This document shows positions 24,342-35,893 of a stretch of 64,000 nucleotides of DNA, piece by piece. This DNA is from Casimicrobium huifangae (GTDB lineage: Bacteria; Pseudomonadota; Gammaproteobacteria; Burkholderiales; Casimicrobiaceae). Numbering within the stretch: position 1 is the stretch's first letter; each line of letters begins with the position of its first letter. The notes below the pieces were generated by a model that had not been told where the DNA came from, made no database searches, and saw only the letters and a list, made by a program, of their open reading frames with translations. The stretch is from contig NZ_CP041352.1 of NCBI RefSeq assembly GCF_009746125.1, positions 4,324,436-4,388,435 of the forward strand, written 5' to 3'. The position numbers and the translations under genes were made by a program.

Positions 24342-24863
24342 TCAATTGGCCGCAGCAGCCGCTGCCGCCACAAACTCGCGTCTCACCAGCTCAACGCGGG
24401 CGCGGTTGACGCCCAGATCGCTGCGCCCAAGCCGGGACGCAGAGCGGACGTGAATGACGTGCGCGACAGGGTCGATGCGCGCTTCGAAATCATCAACAAA
24501 GCGCATGGTTTTGGTTCGGCACTCGGCGTATAGATAAGTCGGTTCGACCCGGATCAGGGTCACGCCGCCCAGGCGCTGCAGCACGCCGCCGAGTCGTGCC
24601 ATCGCGACCGAGGAATCGCCGCTGTAGGTGATGGGCGCGACATACGCGGGATGTGCCGGGTCAATGCCTTCACTGACCACGCTGTTGGGCGTGCTTTTGG
24701 GCGGTGCTAGCTTGCCGTCGCGCACCCCCAGCGTGCCCGGTCTACCGCCAAACCAGCGCGAGTTCTCGCGACCGGCGAGGTTGACAAACATTATCCAGAG
24801 CATGAAAGCCGAGACCACCCCAAGCAGCAGCAATGCAGCGACGCGCAGCACAACCATCATCAT
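24342..24863 (-). CDS. DUF1499 family membrane-anchored protein
   Basis: A protein of 173 aa from the ATG at 24863. A single hydrophobic segment at residues 4-27 is followed by a DUF1499 domain. Characteristic pieces are NSVVSEGIDPAHPAYVAPI, YLYAECRTKTMRFVDDFEAR, and HVRSASRLGRSDLGVNRARV. The family has no established function. The start overlaps the HAD gene stop by 4 nt (ATGA), indicating translational coupling in a glpD-HAD-DUF1499 operon. The C-terminus ends in an alanine run. A 162-bp spacer with no recognised feature separates it from the large surface-protein gene. Confidence 0.85.
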   Translation of the reverse strand: MMMVVLRVAALLLLGVVSAFMLWIMFVNLAGRENSRWFGGRPGTLGVRDGKLAPPKSTPNSVVSEGIDPAHPAYVAPITYSGDSSVAMARLGGVLQRLGGVTLIRVEPTYLYAECRTKTMRFVDDFEARIDPVAHVIHVRSASRLGRSDLGVNRARVELVRREFVAAAAAAAN

Positions 24864-25687
24864 TGGACTCCGATGCGGCGGGCCGCGAGCAGGTGATTGG
24901 CAAACTCGACGAAGCCCGCACCGCAATCTCGTGAGCACAGCCATGCCGGCGCAACCGGAATTTTCGCCAGCGCCGTCTGCACATTGGCAACGCCCACCGA
25001 CAGCGGCACTGCAGCAAACAGGGAGGCATCGTTCGGGGAATCACCGATAAACGCCGCGCGCGCGTGCACATCGTCACGGCTGAGCCCAAACGCCTGCTGC
25101 ATCAACGGGTAGACGCCATCGGCCTTTTCGTTGGCTGGATAGTAGGCGTGAATGTGGATGCTGCTTACTGCGGTGAGGTAGCCCTCTGCGCGCATCAGCG
25201 TGACGATCTGTCCAACGATGTCGTCCGCCGCCCGCGGCACCTGCTCGGCATAGTCGATCGCGAGATCGGTGAGGCGATAGGGTTGATCAGCGCTCACCTT
25301 CACCTGCGGGAACCGCGTAGCGATCCGCGCGCCGAACTGCCGCAATTTTTCGATGTAACCCGTGCCGCGATGTTCCTCGTGAATCACACGCTGGATGGCG
25401 CGGCCACTTTCATGATCCTTCCACGAGATGACGCCACCGTTCTCGGTGACGCAGGCTTCGATGGGCCAGGTGGACAGCATGACATTGCCCCAACCCGAAG
25501 GGCGCCCGGTCACCGGTACGGCGGTGATTCCCGCATCGCGCAGCGCGAACAGCGTGGCATAGGTCTCGGCGTGCATCAGGCCGTGCGTGGTGAAGGTTTC
25601 GTCGACATCGAACAGCAGATAGTCGACGCGAGCGAGCGCCTGTTTGTCCAGCGTCGCGAGCGGTTGCAGGCGTGGCGTCGACGTCAT
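24860..25687 (-). CDS. HAD-superfamily hydrolase, IIB (Cof/MPGP-like) type
   Basis: Phosphatase-like protein (275 aa). The HAD motif I is LLFDVDETFTT, with nucleophile Asp27 and acid Asp29. Motif II is PVTGRPSG, and motif IV is FIGDSPNDASLF. The cap resembles the C2B cap of mannosyl-3-phosphoglycerate phosphatase and sucrose phosphatase relatives. It would hydrolyse a cytosolic phosphate ester. The 4-nt overlap with both glpD upstream and DUF1499 downstream suggests it acts with glycerol-3-phosphate metabolism, for example as a sugar-phosphate or glycerol-phosphate phosphatase, but the substrate is not shown by sequence. The ATG at 25687 is chosen because of the ATGA overlap. Confidence 0.82.
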   Translation of the reverse strand: MTSTPRLQPLATLDKQALARVDYLLFDVDETFTTHGLMHAETYATLFALRDAGITAVPVTGRPSGWGNVMLSTWPIEACVTENGGVISWKDHESGRAIQRVIHEEHRGTGYIEKLRQFGARIATRFPQVKVSADQPYRLTDLAIDYAEQVPRAADDIVGQIVTLMRAEGYLTAVSSIHIHAYYPANEKADGVYPLMQQAFGLSRDDVHARAAFIGDSPNDASLFAAVPLSVGVANVQTALAKIPVAPAWLCSRDCGAGFVEFANHLLAARRIGVQ

Positions 25688-27243
25688 TTCAACGCGGTCG
25701 CGATGGCCGCATGGATGCGTGGCAAGCTCTCGGCGCTCGCCAGCAGATTTGTCTTGGTGCGCCGCTGCAACATGGAATCGACAGAACGTGACCACTCATG
25801 GTCACGCAGATGCGGAATTTCGGCTTCGCTGAATGTGTCGTCAAATATCTCGCCGGTACCTTGGGCGATCACAGATTCTGCGGCGAGGCCATAACGATGC
25901 ATCAGGCGATTGGCGTACGCCGCAGTGAGTCCTCTGGATTGCAATGCTTGAGCGACATCCGCCAACGCGTCGGGCGTTGCGCCGGCTTGCAGCGGCGCAT
26001 GCGTCCACGATGCGCGGCTGGCATTGGGAAAGAATGGCAGCAGCTTTTCCAGCGCGTGTTCAGCGAGTTTGCGATAGGTGGTGATCTTGCCACCGTAGAT
26101 GTTTAGCAGCGGCGCACCCGGTGCACCGGCGCCCTGTGAATCCGCTTGGGCGTCGAGCTTCAGCGTGTAGTCGCGAGTGATCGCGGACGGGTTGTCGTCG
26201 CCGTCGTCGTAGAGCGGTCGCACACCGGCGTAGGTCGCAACGATGTCGTCCCGCGTGAGCGATTTGGCGAGGTAAGTGTTGGCGAGATCGAGCAGATACT
26301 GTGTTTCGTCGTCAGTGATCGCGGGCGTTTCGTATTCAGCGACGGGCACGTCGGTAGTGCCGATCAGCGAAAAGCGTTCAAAGTACGGGATGACGAAGAC
26401 GATGCGGCCGTCACTGTTCTGCAGAATGTAGGCGTGCGGCGATTCGTGCACGCGAGGCACGATGATGTGCGAGCCCTTGACGTGTTTGACCGTTTCCCTG
26501 GTCGTCGGCGTGTCGATGCTCGACAGCAACGCCTTGACCCAGGGACCGGAGGCGTTGACGATCGCGCGGGCGTGAACTGTCTCACATGCGCCAGTGGCCA
26601 CGTCCTCGATGGTTGCCTGCCAGATCGAACGTGCATTCGCGCCTTCTGGCGCCGGCACACGCTGCGCGCCTACGAAGCGCACACCGACCCGAACATCAGC
26701 GCCACGTGCCCTGGCGTCTTTCGCGTTCTCAACGACGAGGCGAGCGTCGTTGACCTGTGCGTCGGAGTAGACAAAGCCGTCGGTGAATTTCGCCTTGAGG
26801 CCGGCGCCCCAGTTTGACTCAGCGGTTTTCCGGAGATTCGCAGCGAATGACTTCGGCAGCGTCTGCTTCTGGCCGCTCCAGCCACCCAGCCGGTCGTAGA
26901 GAAACAGGCCGGCGCGGAGCATCCACTTCGGCCGCAGATGCGGCTCGTGTGGCAGTACGAATTGCAGGGGGCGGATCAGATGCGGGGCGACGCGCAGCAG
27001 CACCTCGCGCTCGGCCAGCGCTTCGCCAACGAGTCGGAATTCGTAGTTCTCCAGATAGCGCAGGCCACCATGGATGAGTTTCGACGACCACTGCGAGGTG
27101 TGCGCAGCTAGGTCGTCCTTCTCAACGAGGAGGACCGAAAGGCCGCGCCCAATCGCATCGCGCGCAATGCCGGCGCCGTTGATGCCACCGCCGATGACGA
27201 GGAGATCAACGGGGGCTTGCTGCGAGTAAGGTGCCGACTGCAT
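25684..27243 (-). CDS. glpD: Glycerol-3-phosphate dehydrogenase (aerobic, FAD-dependent)
   Basis: Membrane-associated flavoenzyme (519 aa) that oxidises glycerol-3-phosphate to dihydroxyacetone phosphate and passes electrons to quinone. It starts MQSAPYSQQAPVDLLVIGGG, with the FAD dinucleotide motif GGGINGAGIARDAIGRGL. Family motifs follow: SQWSSKLIHGGLRYLENYEF, VKHVKGSHIIVP, and GVRPLYDD near the substrate site. GGKITTYRKLAEHALEKL is the conserved C-terminal FAD-contacting stretch. The frame extends upstream to 27333 without homology. It is the first gene of a three-gene operon. Its upstream region abuts the terminator of the atp operon. Confidence 0.94.
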   Translation of the reverse strand: MQSAPYSQQAPVDLLVIGGGINGAGIARDAIGRGLSVLLVEKDDLAAHTSQWSSKLIHGGLRYLENYEFRLVGEALAEREVLLRVAPHLIRPLQFVLPHEPHLRPKWMLRAGLFLYDRLGGWSGQKQTLPKSFAANLRKTAESNWGAGLKAKFTDGFVYSDAQVNDARLVVENAKDARARGADVRVGVRFVGAQRVPAPEGANARSIWQATIEDVATGACETVHARAIVNASGPWVKALLSSIDTPTTRETVKHVKGSHIIVPRVHESPHAYILQNSDGRIVFVIPYFERFSLIGTTDVPVAEYETPAITDDETQYLLDLANTYLAKSLTRDDIVATYAGVRPLYDDGDDNPSAITRDYTLKLDAQADSQGAGAPGAPLLNIYGGKITTYRKLAEHALEKLLPFFPNASRASWTHAPLQAGATPDALADVAQALQSRGLTAAYANRLMHRYGLAAESVIAQGTGEIFDDTFSEAEIPHLRDHEWSRSVDSMLQRRTKTNLLASAESLPRIHAAIATALK

Positions 27244-27335
27244 ACCGCAATGGTAGCGAACGCTGGCGGCCCTACGCTGCAAGCGTGCCGTCATTCCACA
27301 ACCGCAAGCACAGGTAGTCGCCAGAATCGCCAAAG

Positions 27336-27362
27336 AAAAAGGCGACCGCAGTCGCCTCTTTT
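27336..27362 (-). terminator. Rho-independent terminator of the atp operon
   Basis: On the minus strand AGGCGAC (27357-27351), loop TGCG, GTCGCCT (27346-27340) form a perfect 7-bp stem followed by TTTTC. It lies about 20 bp after the atpC stop. The flanking T run on the other strand could make it bidirectional. Confidence 0.85.
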
Positions 27363-27378
27363 CGACCGTAGCGTTCGC

Positions 27379-27792
27379 TTACTTTCGGCGCAGCTTGCGG
27401 ATGGCCGCGAGTTGTGCCACGGCGGAAGCCAGTTCGGCCTGCGCGGCAGCGTAGTCAATCGCCGCATCCTTGTTGCGCAAGGACTCTTCGGCGCGTTGCT
27501 TGGCTTCGTTGGCCTTCGCTTCGTCAAGGTCGTGGCCGCGGATCGCGGTGTCGGCGAGTACCGTCACCACGTTCGGCTGCACTTCGAGGATGCCGCCGGC
27601 GACGAAGACGAACTCTTCGCTACCGTCGGCTTTCTCGATGCGCACAGCACCCGGCTTGATGCGCGTGATCAGCGGCGTGTGCTTGGGCAGGATGCCCAGC
27701 TCGCCCGATTCGCCTGGCAGCGCGACGAACTTCGCCTCGCCCGAGAAAATCGAGGCTTCCGCGCTGACGACGTCTACGTGGATGGTTGACAT
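27379..27792 (-). CDS. atpC: ATP synthase epsilon subunit
   Basis: Epsilon subunit of F1 (137 aa), part of the central stalk that links the gamma rotor to the c-ring and inhibits ATP hydrolysis. The N-terminal beta-sandwich reads [20 protein letters not shown], with [19 protein letters not shown] as its hallmark. The C-terminal two-helix domain ([14 protein letters not shown] onward) is inhibitory in relatives. It is the last gene of the operon, 9 bp after atpD, and a terminator follows. Confidence 0.95.
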   Translation of the reverse strand: MSTIHVDVVSAEASIFSGEAKFVALPGESGELGILPKHTPLITRIKPGAVRIEKADGSEEFVFVAGGILEVQPNVVTVLADTAIRGHDLDEAKANEAKQRAEESLRNKDAAIDYAAAQAELASAVAQLAAIRKLRRK

Positions 27793-27801
27793 CAGCTTCT
27801 C

Positions 27802-29253
<1,452 letters not shown>

Positions 29254-29256
29254 TCA

Positions 29257-30135
29257 TCAGACCGCGGCTGCGCCGCTGACGATCTCGGAGAGTTCTTTGG
29301 TAATGGCGGCCTGGCGTGCCTTGTTGTAGCTAAGCTGCAGCTCGGCGATCACATTTTTGGCATTGTCCGACGCGGCTTTCATCGCCACCATGCGCGCCGA
29401 CTGCTCGGACGCCATGTTCTCGGCAACGGCCTGATACACGAGGGCTTCCACGTAGCGGACCAGCAATTCGTCAACGACGGTTTGCGCATCCGGTTCGTAG
29501 ATGTAGTCCCAGCTGTAGGCGCGCTTCTCTTCGGCGCTCTGCTCGAGCTTGTCGGACGTAAGCGGCAGCAGTTGCTGCACCACGGCTTCCTGCTTCATGG
29601 TGTTGATGAACCGGGTGTATGCCAGATACACCGAATCCACTTCACCCTTTTCGTAGGCGTCGAGCTGCACCTTGACGGCGCCGATCAGCTTTTCGAGATG
29701 CGGCGTGTCACCCAGACCGATCACGTGCGACACCAGCGTGGCACCCATGCGGTTCATGAAACCGAAGCCCTTGTTGCCGATCGCCGTGACTTGCACCTTG
29801 TTGCCGGCCGCTTCCAGTTCCTTGAGCTTGGCGACCACCGCGCGAAGGATGTTGGTGTTGAGACCGCCGCACAAGCCCTTGTCGGTCGTCACCACGATCA
29901 TGCCGGCCTTGCTGCTGCCGCTGCGCTTGATCAGGAACGGATGACGGTACTCGGGATTGGCCTCGGACATGTGCGCCGCGATGTTGCGCACCTTGTCGGC
30001 GTACGGACGAGCCGCACGCATCCGCTCCTGCGCCTTGCGCATCTTGGATGCGGCGACCATTTCCATCGCCTTGGTGATCTTGCGCGTGTTTTGCACGCTC
30101 TTGATCTTGGTTCTAATCTCTTTTGAGCCAGCCAT
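29257..30135 (-). CDS. atpG: ATP synthase gamma subunit
   Basis: Central rotor shaft (292 aa). The terminal helices form the coiled coil inside the alpha3beta3 ring: the N-terminus is [20 protein letters not shown] and the C-terminus is [20 protein letters not shown] followed by [12 protein letters not shown]. The middle Rossmann-like domain carries [15 protein letters not shown]. It is located between atpA (34-bp gap) and atpD in the standard order. Confidence 0.96.
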   Translation of the reverse strand: MAGSKEIRTKIKSVQNTRKITKAMEMVAASKMRKAQERMRAARPYADKVRNIAAHMSEANPEYRHPFLIKRSGSSKAGMIVVTTDKGLCGGLNTNILRAVVAKLKELEAAGNKVQVTAIGNKGFGFMNRMGATLVSHVIGLGDTPHLEKLIGAVKVQLDAYEKGEVDSVYLAYTRFINTMKQEAVVQQLLPLTSDKLEQSAEEKRAYSWDYIYEPDAQTVVDELLVRYVEALVYQAVAENMASEQSARMVAMKAASDNAKNVIAELQLSYNKARQAAITKELSEIVSGAAAV

Positions 30136-30169
30136 TTTTTGCTTTCGCTGTTTTTACTTGGCGGGAGGA

Positions 30170-31711
30170 TTAGTAGGAACCGTTGGCTTTGAAGTCTTTC
30201 ACCGCAGCATGCAGCGCGGCTTCGTCGTCTTTCGAGAGATCCTTGGTGTCTTCGATGCGCTTGGTCAGGTCGGCGTACTTGGTCGCCATGTACTTGTGCA
30301 GCGCCTTCTCGGCAGCCAGTGCCTTGGCAACAGGCACGTCGTCGAAGTAGCCATTGTTGACGCCGAACAGCGTGAACGCCATTTCCGATACCGACAGCGG
30401 GGCGTATTGCGCCTGCTTCATGAGTTCGGTCACCAGACGGCCGCGCTCCAGCTGCTTGCGGGTCGCTTCGTCGAGGTCGGATGCGAACTGTGCGAAGGCC
30501 GCGAGTTCGCGGTATTGCGCGAGCGCGAGGCGCACGCCACCGCCAAGCTTCTTGATGATCTTGGTTTGAGCAGCACCGCCGACGCGAGACACCGAAATGC
30601 CGGCGTTGATCGCGGGACGGATACCGGCGTTGAACAGATCGGTCTCAAGGAAAATCTGGCCGTCGGTAATCGAGATCACGTTGGTCGGAACGAATGCCGA
30701 CACGTCGCCGGCTTGCGTTTCGATGACCGGCAGCGCGGTCAGCGAGCCGGTCTTGCCCTTGACGGCGCCCTTGGTGAACTTCTCGACGTAATCTTCATTT
30801 ACGCGAGCGGCGCGCTCGAGCAGGCGGCTGTGCAGATAGAACACGTCGCCCGGGAACGCTTCGCGGCCCGGCGGACGGCGCAACAGCAGCGAGATCTGAC
30901 GATAGGCCACGGCCTGTTTCGACAGATCGTCATAGACGATCAGCGAATCTTCACCACGATCACGGAAGTATTCGCCCATCGTGCAGCCGGCGTAAGCCGA
31001 CAGGTACTGCATCGCGGGAGAGTCCGACGCCGAGGCAGCGACCACGATCGTGTAGGCCATGGCGCCAGCTTCTTCGAGCTTGCGCACCACGTTGACGATG
31101 GTGGAGGCCTTTTGACCGATCGCGACGTAAACGCAGATCAGGTCCTTGCCCTTCTGGTTGATGATGGCGTCGATTGCGACGGCGGTCTTGCCGGTCTGAC
31201 GGTCCCCAATGATCAGTTCGCGCTGACCGCGGCCGACCGGCACCATCGAGTCGATCGACTTGAGGCCCGTTTGCACCGGCTGCGACACCGATTTACGTGC
31301 GATCACGCCCGGCGCGACCTTTTCGATCACGTCGGTTTCTTTCGCATTGATGGGGCCCTTGCCGTCGACCGGCTCGCCGAGCGCGTTGACCACGCGACCG
31401 ATCAGTTCGCGACCGACCGGCACCGACAGAATGCGACCCGTCGACTTGACGACGTCGCCTTCGGTGATGTGCTCGTAGGCACCCAGCACCACGGCGCCAA
31501 CCGAGTCACGCTCGAGGTTCAGCGCGAGGCCGAAGGTGTTGCCTGGGAATTCGAGCATTTCGCCCTGCATCACGTCGGCAAGACCATGCACGCGGCAGAT
31601 ACCGTCGGTCACCGAGACCACCGTGCCCTGGGTCCGCACTTCGCTGCCAACATCGAGGTTCGCGATCTTGGCCTTAATCAGTTCGCTGATTTCAGAAGGA
31701 TTCAAATTCAT
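30170..31711 (-). CDS. atpA: ATP synthase alpha subunit
   Basis: Regulatory nucleotide-binding F1 subunit (513 aa). The N-terminal beta-barrel is followed by the P-loop GDRQTGKT at residues 169-176. Conserved blocks include [40 protein letters not shown] and the arginine-finger stretch [19 protein letters not shown]. It forms alternating positions with beta subunits. Length matches the family. A 603-codon frame on the opposite strand overlaps it but is only a shadow of this coding sequence. Confidence 0.97.
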   Translation of the reverse strand: MNLNPSEISELIKAKIANLDVGSEVRTQGTVVSVTDGICRVHGLADVMQGEMLEFPGNTFGLALNLERDSVGAVVLGAYEHITEGDVVKSTGRILSVPVGRELIGRVVNALGEPVDGKGPINAKETDVIEKVAPGVIARKSVSQPVQTGLKSIDSMVPVGRGQRELIIGDRQTGKTAVAIDAIINQKGKDLICVYVAIGQKASTIVNVVRKLEEAGAMAYTIVVAASASDSPAMQYLSAYAGCTMGEYFRDRGEDSLIVYDDLSKQAVAYRQISLLLRRPPGREAFPGDVFYLHSRLLERAARVNEDYVEKFTKGAVKGKTGSLTALPVIETQAGDVSAFVPTNVISITDGQIFLETDLFNAGIRPAINAGISVSRVGGAAQTKIIKKLGGGVRLALAQYRELAAFAQFASDLDEATRKQLERGRLVTELMKQAQYAPLSVSEMAFTLFGVNNGYFDDVPVAKALAAEKALHKYMATKYADLTKRIEDTKDLSKDDEAALHAAVKDFKANGSY

Positions 31712-31747
31712 TGCTTACTCCAGCACGGAGGTCTGTTCTTTTGGTGG

Positions 31748-32284
31748 TTACGCCTTGATCTGGCGTGACATCTTGTTGAGTTGGCCGACGACGCTGCGAT
31801 CAATCACCTGATCGCCGACGAGGATGCGGGCGCCACCGAGCAGGCTGGCGTCAACTTCTTCGACCGTCTCGATCTGGCGACCGTAACGCTTGGCGAGTGC
31901 GCCCTTGAGCTCATCGCGCTGCTGATCGGTCAGCGGAAAGGCCGACACGATGGTGGCGCGGGCCACGTTGTCGTTGTCGCGTTTCAGCGCCTGGAAGTGC
32001 TCGTTGATCTGCGGCAGCAGTTTGACGCGATCAGCCTCAAGCAGCACTTTGACGAACTGCGTGGTGCCGGCATCGAGCTTGTCGCCGAGCACCGTGGTGA
32101 ATAGCGACTGCTTTTGCGTGGACGAGAGCTTCGGGTTGTCGACGGCGCCAGCGACCTTCGGGTCGGCGACGACGGCAGCCAGCAGGCTCATCGTCTCGGC
32201 CCACTTCGGCAGCGCGCCGCCGTCGCGGGCGAGCGCGAACGCGGCCTCGGCGTACGGGCGGGCGATGGTCGCGAGTTCAGCCAT
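31748..32284 (-). CDS. atpH: ATP synthase delta subunit
   Basis: Peripheral stalk subunit (178 aa) on top of F1 that connects alpha subunits to the b dimer. The N-terminus TIARPYAEAAFALAR is the typical delta/OSCP start. The conserved C-terminal motif is LLGGARILVGDQVIDRSVVG followed by QLNKMSR. The gene begins 2 bp after atpF ends. Confidence 0.95.
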   Translation of the reverse strand: MAELATIARPYAEAAFALARDGGALPKWAETMSLLAAVVADPKVAGAVDNPKLSSTQKQSLFTTVLGDKLDAGTTQFVKVLLEADRVKLLPQINEHFQALKRDNDNVARATIVSAFPLTDQQRDELKGALAKRYGRQIETVEEVDASLLGGARILVGDQVIDRSVVGQLNKMSRQIKA

Positions 32285-32286
32285 GG

Positions 32287-32757
32287 TTACAGCTCAGCCT
32301 TGAGTTGCGCCAGCAGATCGGAGTGGACCTGCGGATTGATTTCGCGCTTGAGGATGCGCTGCGCACCCGCCACCGCGAGATCAGCCACGCGGTCGCGCAG
32401 CTCTTCTTTGGCCTTGACCGACAGCTGCGCGATTTCGTCTGCAGCCATCTGCTTTTCACGCTCGCCGGCGGCCTTGGCGTCGGCTTTCGACGCTTCGATC
32501 GTCACGTTGCGCTGCTTTTCAGCCTGCGCGACGATGTCAGCCGCCTTGGCCTTGGCCTCCGCGATGAGCTTGTCGACTTCTTTCTGCGCAATGGCGAGCG
32601 AGGCTTTGCCTTTCTCGGCTTCGGCCAGACCATCAGCGATCTGGCGGCGGCGGCCTTCTACAGCGTCTGCCAGTGGCGGCAGCACAAACTTGTAGACGAC
32701 AAACAGAAAGATGAAAAAGCCGATGCCTTGCAGCAGGAGTGTCATGCCGAGATTCAT
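32287..32757 (-). CDS. atpF: ATP synthase b subunit
   Basis: Peripheral stalk subunit of Fo (156 aa). One N-terminal membrane helix (about residues 4-26, LGMTLLLQGIGFFIFLFVVY) is followed by a long charged coiled coil rich in A, E and K. The motif FVLPPLADAVEGRRRQIADG follows the helix as in E. coli AtpF. It dimerises and holds the F1 stator. It is placed between atpE and atpH. Confidence 0.95.
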   Translation of the reverse strand: MNLGMTLLLQGIGFFIFLFVVYKFVLPPLADAVEGRRRQIADGLAEAEKGKASLAIAQKEVDKLIAEAKAKAADIVAQAEKQRNVTIEASKADAKAAGEREKQMAADEIAQLSVKAKEELRDRVADLAVAGAQRILKREINPQVHSDLLAQLKAEL

Positions 32758-32793
32758 GCGGCGACTCCGTTCAAAAAGTTTGAGTGGCCGTGA

Positions 32794-33986
<1,193 letters not shown>

Positions 33987-34039
33987 TCAGGTCAGTATTG
34001 AGCAGGTTGAAGTAAGGCCGAAGCCGGACGTCTTGTTTC

Positions 34040-34423
34040 TTATTGTTTGCCGGCACCGGTGAGCAGAGTTGCCCGCCACGCCAGCAAAGTCACCAAAAAT
34101 GTCGCGAACATTGCTGGCACAACCAGCGCATCGTAGAACTTGAGAATTACACCGAGCTGAATGGCAATAAACACAAGCTTTACGAGTTCCGCCCGAAGCA
34201 GAGGCCAGAGCCCGGCACCGTTCGAGTGGCGTAAACCAAAGTTGGCCACGAACACAAAGATCAGCGAGGCGAAGACGTTAGTCAGCCCGCCCAGTGTGGC
34301 GGAGACGGCTCCATGCTCCCCCGAGATGAATCCTGCGATCACAGCGAATCCGACCGTGATCCCGAGCTGCAGATACAGCATCCGGGTGATGGTCGGGTTT
34401 TGCAGACTGATGTCGTTCAACAT
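34040..34423 (-). CDS. atpI: ATP synthase I subunit
   Basis: Small membrane protein (127 aa) with four predicted hydrophobic segments. It matches the AtpI/ATP synthase I family by position, size and its paired TM pattern (LGGLTNVFASLIFVFVANFG; VTLLAWRATLLTG). AtpI assists c-ring assembly in some bacteria and is not essential. The start is the ATG giving MLNDISLQNPTITRM; upstream in-frame codons extend into the promoter region. It is the first gene of the nine-gene atp operon. Confidence 0.85.
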   Translation of the reverse strand: MLNDISLQNPTITRMLYLQLGITVGFAVIAGFISGEHGAVSATLGGLTNVFASLIFVFVANFGLRHSNGAGLWPLLRAELVKLVFIAIQLGVILKFYDALVVPAMFATFLVTLLAWRATLLTGAGKQ

Positions 34424-34540
34424 GCGGCTGGACGATACGGGGGTTCCATGAAGGCCGCCGCGACAACGCTGCGACGACCGCTTCCTGTAGTTTCCTGTTG
34501 CCAGCGGCAGTTGCCTGACGCCAATCGAACAAAGCCCACA

Positions 34541-34595
34541 ATTATAGTCAGTTAGAAGACTTTTGTGCAACGCACAAACGGTCATTATTGACCGT
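34541..34595 (-). promoter_or_regulatory. Predicted atp operon promoter with overlapping palindromes
   Basis: On the minus strand -35 TTGCAC (34570-34565) and a perfect -10 TATAAT (34546-34541) are 18 bp apart, 118 bp upstream of atpI. The -35 overlaps a dyad TTGTGC/GCACAA (34563-34577). Next to it is the perfect palindrome ACGGTCATTATTGACCGT (34578-34595). These could be regulator sites for energy metabolism; no regulator is assigned. The remaining part of the 312-bp spacer is occupied by dyad element copy A. Confidence 0.72.
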
Positions 34596-34617
34596 CAAGC
34601 GGCACAGCACAGGCAAC

Positions 34618-34734
34618 ATCTTTCTGGCGAAACGCCCATTTAATCTGGGCGCGTAGCCAGAAACAATCATAAGTCGATAATTAGCTTTTTAGGCGCTACG
34701 CCCACAGCGAATGGGGGTTACAGCAAAAAAGCTG
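34618..34734. repeat. 117-bp dyad element, copy A
   Basis: One of the two clearest copies. The left arm has GCGAAACGCCC...CTGGGCG, the core ATAAGTCGATAA is centred at 34675.5, and the right arm has GCCCACAGCGAATGGGGGTT ending CAGCAAAAAAGCTG. The midpoint of the element (34676) coincides with the core. It fills the space between the atp promoter region and the stop codon (34736-34738) of the exporter ATPase gene, both on the minus strand. Confidence 0.8.
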
Positions 34735-34735
34735 C

Positions 34736-35893
34736 TCAGTTCCAGTGATGCGGCAGGCGGACCAACCCGAGCTCGCGCGAGTCGCCGGCGACCGTGAAGT
34801 CGCGTTCCACGGTGTCGTAGACGCGCATGCCTTCCGGGTCGAGCGCGTGAGCGCGCAGACGGTACGCGCCCGGCAGCAAGCGCCAATCGGAGAAAGTGAG
34901 CGCAAACTCAAAGTTGCCTGCAGCGGTTTCGTTCAGCACCGCGCCGTCGATTTCACTGGTGGTACCGTAGACCGGCGTGCCGTCAATGCGCACCACGCCC
35001 AGCGCCACATGTGGCCGCCGACCGTCGCGGCTTTTGAGGCTGCCATGCAGGCTGAGGCCGTCCGCATCGCAGCGTTCGATGGAGAGATCAGTCACCGCGT
35101 ATTGCCCCAGCGCAGCGGAATCCACTGCCGCCGCGTCAGTCTTGGCGTCGGCCTGCTTTGCCTCGTGAAACGCCTGATAAGCGATCGCCACCTCGTGGCT
35201 GGCGCCGATCATGCGCAGGCGGCCGTGGTCGAGCCACACTGCGCGCTGTGTCAGTTTTTTGACGTGATACAGCGAATGCGAGACCAGCAGCAGCGTGCCG
35301 CCGTCCGCGAGGTAACGCTCCATCCACGCAATGCATTTGTTCTGGAAGGACTCATCACCGACCGCGAGCACTTCGTCGGTGATCAGCAGGTCGGGCTTCA
35401 GCGCCGTCACCAGCGCGAAGCCCAGCCGCACCACCATACCGCTCGAATAGGTCTTGATCGGCGCGTCGATGTGCTCGCCGATGTCAGCGAAGGCGATGAT
35501 CTCGTCGAGTCGGGCGTCGAACGCCGCGCCGGTCAGCCCCTGCAGCGCAGCGGCGAGTTTGAGATTTTCGCGGCCGGTGTATTCGGGATGAAAGCCGGCG
35601 CCGAGCTCGAGCAGTGCGCCCACAGAGCCCACGCGGTCAGCGCGACCGGTCGTCGGTTGCAACACGCCGGCGATGATCTTCAGCAGCGTTGATTTGCCGG
35701 CGCCGTTTTCGCCCACCAGCGCCAGCGATTCGCCGCGACGCACCGTGAAATCGATGTCGGCAAGCGCGACGAAGCCGTCCGTCGCCGGCCGCGCCAGCAG
35801 CAGCCGCGCCAGTGCGGCCACGCCAGCCCCGTGACGCCCGATGCGCGGGTAGACCTTGCCAACGTGATGGATGCCGAGCAGGACTTCACTCAT
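34736..35893 (-). CDS. Polysaccharide ABC exporter ATP-binding protein (Wzt-like) with C-terminal sugar-binding domain
   Basis: Cytoplasmic ATPase (385 aa) of the O-antigen/teichoic acid exporter type. Walker A GENGAGKST is at residues 61-69, the signature is in YSSGMVVRLGFA, and Walker B is in PDLLITDEVLAVGD. LLELGAGFHPEYTGRENL is typical of Wzt/TagH/KpsT relatives. The extra C-terminal domain (about 260-385) resembles the Wzt carbohydrate-binding domain that recognises the glycan end. It partners with the permease at 35890, overlapping it by 4 nt. Glycosyltransferase genes for the polymer are not nearby, so the substrate is unknown. Confidence 0.9.
   Translation of the reverse strand: MSEVLLGIHHVGKVYPRIGRHGAGVAALARLLLARPATDGFVALADIDFTVRRGESLALVGENGAGKSTLLKIIAGVLQPTTGRADRVGSVGALLELGAGFHPEYTGRENLKLAAALQGLTGAAFDARLDEIIAFADIGEHIDAPIKTYSSGMVVRLGFALVTALKPDLLITDEVLAVGDESFQNKCIAWMERYLADGGTLLLVSHSLYHVKKLTQRAVWLDHGRLRMIGASHEVAIAYQAFHEAKQADAKTDAAAVDSAALGQYAVTDLSIERCDADGLSLHGSLKSRDGRRPHVALGVVRIDGTPVYGTTSEIDGAVLNETAAGNFEFALTFSDWRLLPGAYRLRAHALDPEGMRVYDTVERDFTVAGDSRELGLVRLPHHWN

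Noticed and set aside
29957-31768. 603-codon open frame on the plus strand over atpG/atpA
   Set aside because: It is antisense to unmistakable atpA and atpG. Its composition follows their reversed codons and it shows no domain motif.
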